From DATBDE01 sp036270095 (GTDB lineage: Bacteria > Actinomycetota > Thermoleophilia > Solirubrobacterales > Solirubrobacteraceae), in the NCBI GenBank assembly GCA_036270095.1, contig DATBDE010000121.1, positions 1-6,293 on the forward strand: a stretch of 6,293 nucleotides of DNA, written 5' to 3'. This document shows positions 5,798-6,293 of this stretch, in pieces; position 1 is the stretch's first letter, and every line of letters begins with the position of its first letter. The position numbers and the translations under genes are program-made. The notes under the pieces are model-generated. The model did no database searches, was not told where the DNA came from, and saw only the letters and a program-made list of their open reading frames with translations.

Positions 5798-5962
5798 ATG
5801 GCCCGCGGAGACGTCCGAATCGCTGTGACCCTCGCATGCGAGGAGTGCAAGCGGCGCAACTACCAGACGAACAAGTCCAAGCGGAACAACCCCGACCGGA
5901 TCACCCTGCGCAAGTACTGCCCGTGGTGTCGCTGTCACCGGTCGCACCGGGAGACCCGCTAG
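5798..5962 (+). CDS. rpmG: Large ribosomal subunit protein L33 (bL33), zinc-ribbon form
   Basis: A 54-residue basic protein with the L33 layout: MARGDVRIAVTLACEECKRR, then RNYQTNKSKRNNPDRI, LRKYCPWC and the C-terminal SHRETR. The two CxxC pairs (C14/C17 and C41/C44) make this the zinc-binding form of bL33, which sits near the E site of the 50S subunit. The ATG at 5798 matches the family start; an in-frame ATG 16 codons upstream adds a non-family leader. A third downstream cysteine, C46, gives CPWCRCH, where K or R is usual. Only 4 nt separate its stop from the next ATG, so it should be co-transcribed with the probable secE, an order common in bacteria. Confidence 0.97.
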   Translation: MARGDVRIAVTLACEECKRRNYQTNKSKRNNPDRITLRKYCPWCRCHRSHRETR

Positions 5963-5966
5963 GACC

Positions 5967-6293
5967 ATGGCGCGCGACCGCAAGCGGGCCAAGCAGCGCC
6001 AACGGCGCGCTGCTTCGCGCGCGCCGCAGTCGCCTCGCGGTGACGGTCAGCAGCAGCAGCGCGAGCCCGAGCCCCACGTCGACCCCGACCAGACGATCCC
6101 CGACCTCGAGCACGGGTCGGCCAACGCCGACATCGCCAAGGCGGCCATCGCCGCCGGCGCCACCGCGCCCGAAGAGGTCTCCGAGGAGCTCGACGACGAG
6201 CTCGGCAGCGGGCAGCCGCGCGTCGGTGAGGTCTACCCGGACGAGATCGAGGACGACGGCTACGACTCCGCGGAGGCCGAGAACGCCGTCGAG
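5967..6293 (+). CDS. secE: Probable preprotein translocase subunit SecE, N-terminal part (3' end missing)
   Basis: An open frame of 109 codons starts 4 nt after rpmG and continues past the window edge. Residues 1-32 are strongly basic (MARDRKRAKQRQRRAASR) and end in a QQQQ run. Residues 33-109 are hydrophilic and acidic, rich in Asp/Glu/Ala/Pro, including PEEVSEELDDELG and DEIEDDGYDSAEAE. No membrane segment has appeared yet. The assignment rests on position, because secE (then nusG) follows rpmG in many bacteria, and on the fact that some actinomycetes have SecE proteins with long charged N-terminal extensions before the conserved helix. The diagnostic SecE helix is outside the window. SecE would stabilise SecY in the membrane. 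The start has AGGA overlapping the rpmG stop, only 2 nt away, with GGGAGA at 5949-5954 as a more distant alternative Shine-Dalgarno. Confidence 0.72.
   Translation, partial: MARDRKRAKQRQRRAASRAPQSPRGDGQQQQREPEPHVDPDQTIPDLEHGSANADIAKAAIAAGATAPEEVSEELDDELGSGQPRVGEVYPDEIEDDGYDSAEAENAVE

Noticed and set aside
5717..5992. N-terminal extension of the MFS frame across rpmG
   Set aside because: It would add about 92 hydrophilic residues antisense to rpmG. MFS proteins of this type start close to the first helix, and GTG starts with a usable Shine-Dalgarno exist at the expected place.

Overview
The window is very GC-rich, tightly packed bacterial chromosome with overlapping GTGA stop/start junctions and many GTG starts. 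This, together with the gene families present, points to a high-GC actinomycete. The right end reads rpmG followed by a gene that looks like secE with a very long hydrophilic N-terminal extension. That would suit Thermoleophilia (Solirubrobacterales-like Actinomycetota), but the lineage is an inference and was not tested by a search. I see no mobile elements, CRISPR arrays, tRNAs or rRNAs.

Layout. (1) 1-1148, plus strand: the 3' part of a zinc-independent MDR oxidoreductase (CurA / leukotriene B4 dehydrogenase-like), coupled by a GTGA overlap to an HxlR-family regulator. (2) 1117-1518, minus strand: a small DoxX-family membrane protein, convergent with and overlapping the HxlR gene. (3) 1519-1637: a divergent control region with inverted repeats. 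(4) 1638-4566, plus strand: a four-gene envelope-stress module. It encodes a PspC-domain protein with a LiaF/toastrack-like C-terminus, a 61-residue LiaI/LiaF-type membrane hairpin protein, a HisKA_3 histidine kinase with an intramembrane-type sensor, and a NarL/LuxR-type response regulator. (5) 4529-5716, minus strand: an MFS transporter whose end overlaps the end of the regulator gene. (6) 5717-5797: a divergent leader region. (7) 5798-6293, plus strand: rpmG (zinc-ribbon L33) and the start of probable secE, which runs off the window.

How the genes work together. The PspC/LiaF-like protein, the hairpin protein, the kinase and the regulator form one probable transcription unit. They resemble the LiaFSR and actinobacterial Psp-partner systems that sense membrane or cell-wall stress. 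The kinase has no sizeable extracytoplasmic domain, so signalling probably passes through membrane contacts with the two upstream proteins. The small protein and the kinase N-terminus carry the same kind of membrane hairpin, and the two genes lie in the same reading frame separated by a single TAG codon. This is the most interesting part of the window, but it looks like a variant of a known class rather than a wholly new system. The flanking oxidoreductase/HxlR pair, DoxX and MFS genes are ordinary accessory or housekeeping genes. The rpmG-secE pair marks the start of the conserved secE-nusG-ribosomal protein region.
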